Source: Bacteroidales bacterium UBA6408 (GTDB taxonomy: Bacteria; Bacteroidota; Bacteroidia; Bacteroidales; UBA932). From it: 64,000 nucleotides of DNA. The stretch spans positions 15,756-79,755 of the forward strand of contig DJPQ01000076.1 in assembly GCA_002439805.1 (NCBI GenBank). The letters run 5' to 3'. A program made the position numbers and the translations under genes. Below the pieces are notes generated by a model that saw nothing but the letters and a program-made list of their open reading frames with translations, did not search any database and had not been told where the DNA came from. This document shows, one piece after another, positions 62,873-64,000 of this stretch; position 1 is the first letter of the stretch, and every line of letters starts with the position of its first letter.

Positions 62873-63700
62873 ATGGACGAAAGAATAGAAAGAATCAACG
62901 GTGCGGCCGAGTACATCGGCGCAAGGATCGGCGGGCGCAGGCCTGTCGTGGGAATCGTTCTGGGCAGCGGGCTCGGAAAGCTCGCGGATAAGATCACGGA
63001 CCCGACTGTCATCCCGTACAGGGAGATTCCGGGATTCCCCATATCCACCGCCGTGGGGCACAAGGGCAATTTCATAGCGGGCGAACTCGGGGGAAAGTTC
63101 GTGGTCGCGATGCAGGGACGGTTCCACTACTATGAGGGCTACCCGATGGAACTTGTCACGCTGCCTATCCGCGTGATGAAAGTGCTTGGCATACAATATC
63201 TTTTCGTGTCGAATGCGGCAGGCGGCGTGAACTACGGGTTCAAGGTCGGCGACCTGATGGTTATCCGCGACCACATAAACCTTCTCCCCAACCCGCTCAT
63301 CGGACGGAATCTCGAAGAGTTCGGCCCGAGGTTTCCGGACATGACGAGGCCATACGACCTTGAGCTCATCAAGAAAGCGGAGATTATCGCGTCCGAGCTG
63401 CACATAGACCTGAAGAAGGGCGTCTATGTCGGAGGAACCGGACCGTCATATGAGACGCCGGCTGAGTATAAATATTTCAGGCTCATCGGAGGCGACGCCG
63501 TGGGAATGTCCACGATCCCGGAGGTGATTGTGGCACGGCACAGTTCGATTCCTGTGTTCGGGATGTCGGTGATTACCAATGAGGCGCACGATGACTATGC
63601 GGAGGATTATGTGAATGACGGGGATGACGTGGTCCGCGCTGCGGACGCGGCTGCGGAGAGGATGAGTCTCCTTTTCGAGAGACTCATCCTCTCCCTTTGA
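62873..63700 (+). CDS. Purine nucleoside phosphorylase
   Basis: A 275-residue trimeric-type phosphorylase: [13 protein letters not shown] (phosphate loop), [48 protein letters not shown]. It cleaves inosine or guanosine to base and ribose-1-phosphate. Next to mtaD it may also act on methylthioinosine. The start at 62873 follows the 50-bp gap and matches the family. Element F begins 1 nt after the stop. Confidence 0.93.
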   Translation: MDERIERINGAAEYIGARIGGRRPVVGIVLGSGLGKLADKITDPTVIPYREIPGFPISTAVGHKGNFIAGELGGKFVVAMQGRFHYYEGYPMELVTLPIRVMKVLGIQYLFVSNAAGGVNYGFKVGDLMVIRDHINLLPNPLIGRNLEEFGPRFPDMTRPYDLELIKKAEIIASELHIDLKKGVYVGGTGPSYETPAEYKYFRLIGGDAVGMSTIPEVIVARHSSIPVFGMSVITNEAHDDYAEDYVNDGDDVVRAADAAAERMSLLFERLILSL

Positions 63701-63701
63701 C

Positions 63702-63819
63702 GGGGCGCCTAAACAGCGGTCTGCGTCGTTGCGAAAGACCTCGAAATCCTCACAACCTCAAGGTTGCTCCGGTTTCGAGAACTTTGCGCGCCTTGCACTC
63801 CATCTTTTTATGCATCCCC
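63702..63819 (+). repeat. 3'-end structured element, copy F
   Basis: 118 bp, 1 nt after the phosphorylase stop. The outer stem GGGGCGCCTAAACAG pairs partially with CTTTTTATGCATCCCC; inner stem CTCGAAATC/GGTTTCGAG; core CCTCACAACC-TCAA-GGTTGCTCCGG. Confidence 0.87.
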
Positions 63820-63859
63820 TTCCCCTCTATTGTTTGGAACAACTTTTTGTAATTGAACC

Positions 63860-63925
63860 TTTTCGATAAGCGAGAGCAGAGCCAAGCTCGCTTGGACTAT
63901 GCCGAGCGCAGAAAAGTGGCGTATA
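63860..63925. repeat. Palindrome-rich intergenic stretch
   Basis: CCAAGCTCGCTTGG (5-bp stem, CTCG loop, about 63882-63895) is flanked by GCGAGAGCAG and CCGAGCGCAG. It precedes the last gene. Possibly a dispersed or regulatory element; only one copy is in this window. Confidence 0.4.
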
Positions 63926-63950
63926 AAATGCGAAGATAAAAGATAGAAAA

Positions 63951-64000
63951 ATGGACAAGAGATATGAGGAAATAGTCCGGGCGGCCCAGGTGCTGAAGGG
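63951..64000 (+). CDS. Start of an unknown gene (partial)
   Basis: ATG 63951 opens a frame reading MDKRYEEIVRAAQVLKG to the window edge. Too short to identify. Confidence 0.45.
   Translation, partial: MDKRYEEIVRAAQVLK

Noticed and set aside
14741..63819. Integron attC sites as explanation for the nine elements
   Set aside because: The fold is attC-like in having variable self-complementary stems, but the GTTRRRY/RYYYAAC core sites are not evident, no integrase is seen, and the preceding genes are fixed core genes.
1..64000. CRISPR array, prophage or insertion sequence
   Set aside because: No regularly spaced identical repeats of CRISPR size, no phage structural genes and no transposase were seen.

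Overview
This 64 kb window is chromosomal DNA from a Bacteroidota bacterium, most likely of the order Bacteroidales. The evidence is: promoters of the TTTG-19/20 bp-TAnnTTTG type (for example at 4207-4237, 12429-12460 and, on the minus strand, 29947-29978); a short 286-residue primary sigma factor; DUF3276/PUR, DUF5606 and DUF5020 proteins; a nusB-yajC-ybbR-DUF5606-rimO block; a glsA/glsB-like pair; many lipoproteins with a lipobox but little else recognisable; and a tmRNA tag ending in YALAA. I do not assign a genus.

Layout. 1-5.2 kb: the end of an unknown gene, an M16 zinc peptidase lipoprotein, tRNA-Gly(CCC), a HAD hydrolase, tRNA-Arg(CCG) and a lipoprotein. 5.4-12 kb: a membrane-anchored unknown, a membrane AraC regulator with tandem operator-like repeats, gdhA, and a large receiver plus PEP/pyruvate-binding-domain protein. 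12-16.4 kb: a decayed gene, then a nucleobase uptake group (UraA permease, Tsx-like DUF5020 outer-membrane protein, AzgA/PbuG purine permease). 16.5-22.4 kb: UDP-sugar dehydrogenase and epimerase, Hsp20, a small membrane protein and an S9 peptidase. 22.5-29.5 kb: argS, rpoD, htrA, dnaN, a DEDDh exonuclease and an unknown. 29.5-39.7 kb: ssrA (tmRNA), a lipoprotein, bactofilin, secA, rnhA, pdxA and recG.

39.8-41.4 kb is the clearest accessory segment: an Rhs C-terminal toxin tip behind a frameshifted signal peptide, its probable immunity gene, and a relic of a second toxin tip. 41.4-51 kb: a WYL regulator, a second S9 peptidase, glpABC, and a probable glycine-lipid acyltransferase pair. 51-56.8 kb: a lipoprotein, rimO, DUF5606, a YbbR-domain protein, yajC and nusB on the minus strand, and the DUF3276 protein on the plus strand. 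56.8-64 kb: a DsbD-like protein, rny, a probable 6S RNA, zapA with a coiled-coil partner, then a purine-salvage pair (MTA/SAH deaminase and purine nucleoside phosphorylase) and the start of another gene.

The most striking feature is a family of nine structured elements of 113-127 bp. Each starts 0-4 nt after a stop codon and always lies in the same orientation as the gene it follows (secA, dnaN, rny, pdxA, purine nucleoside phosphorylase, the glsB-like gene and three others). The central hairpin is nearly invariant, while the flanking and outermost stems differ in sequence between copies but stay self-complementary. This looks like a 3'-end RNA or folded-DNA element under structural selection, and I do not recognise it as a named family.
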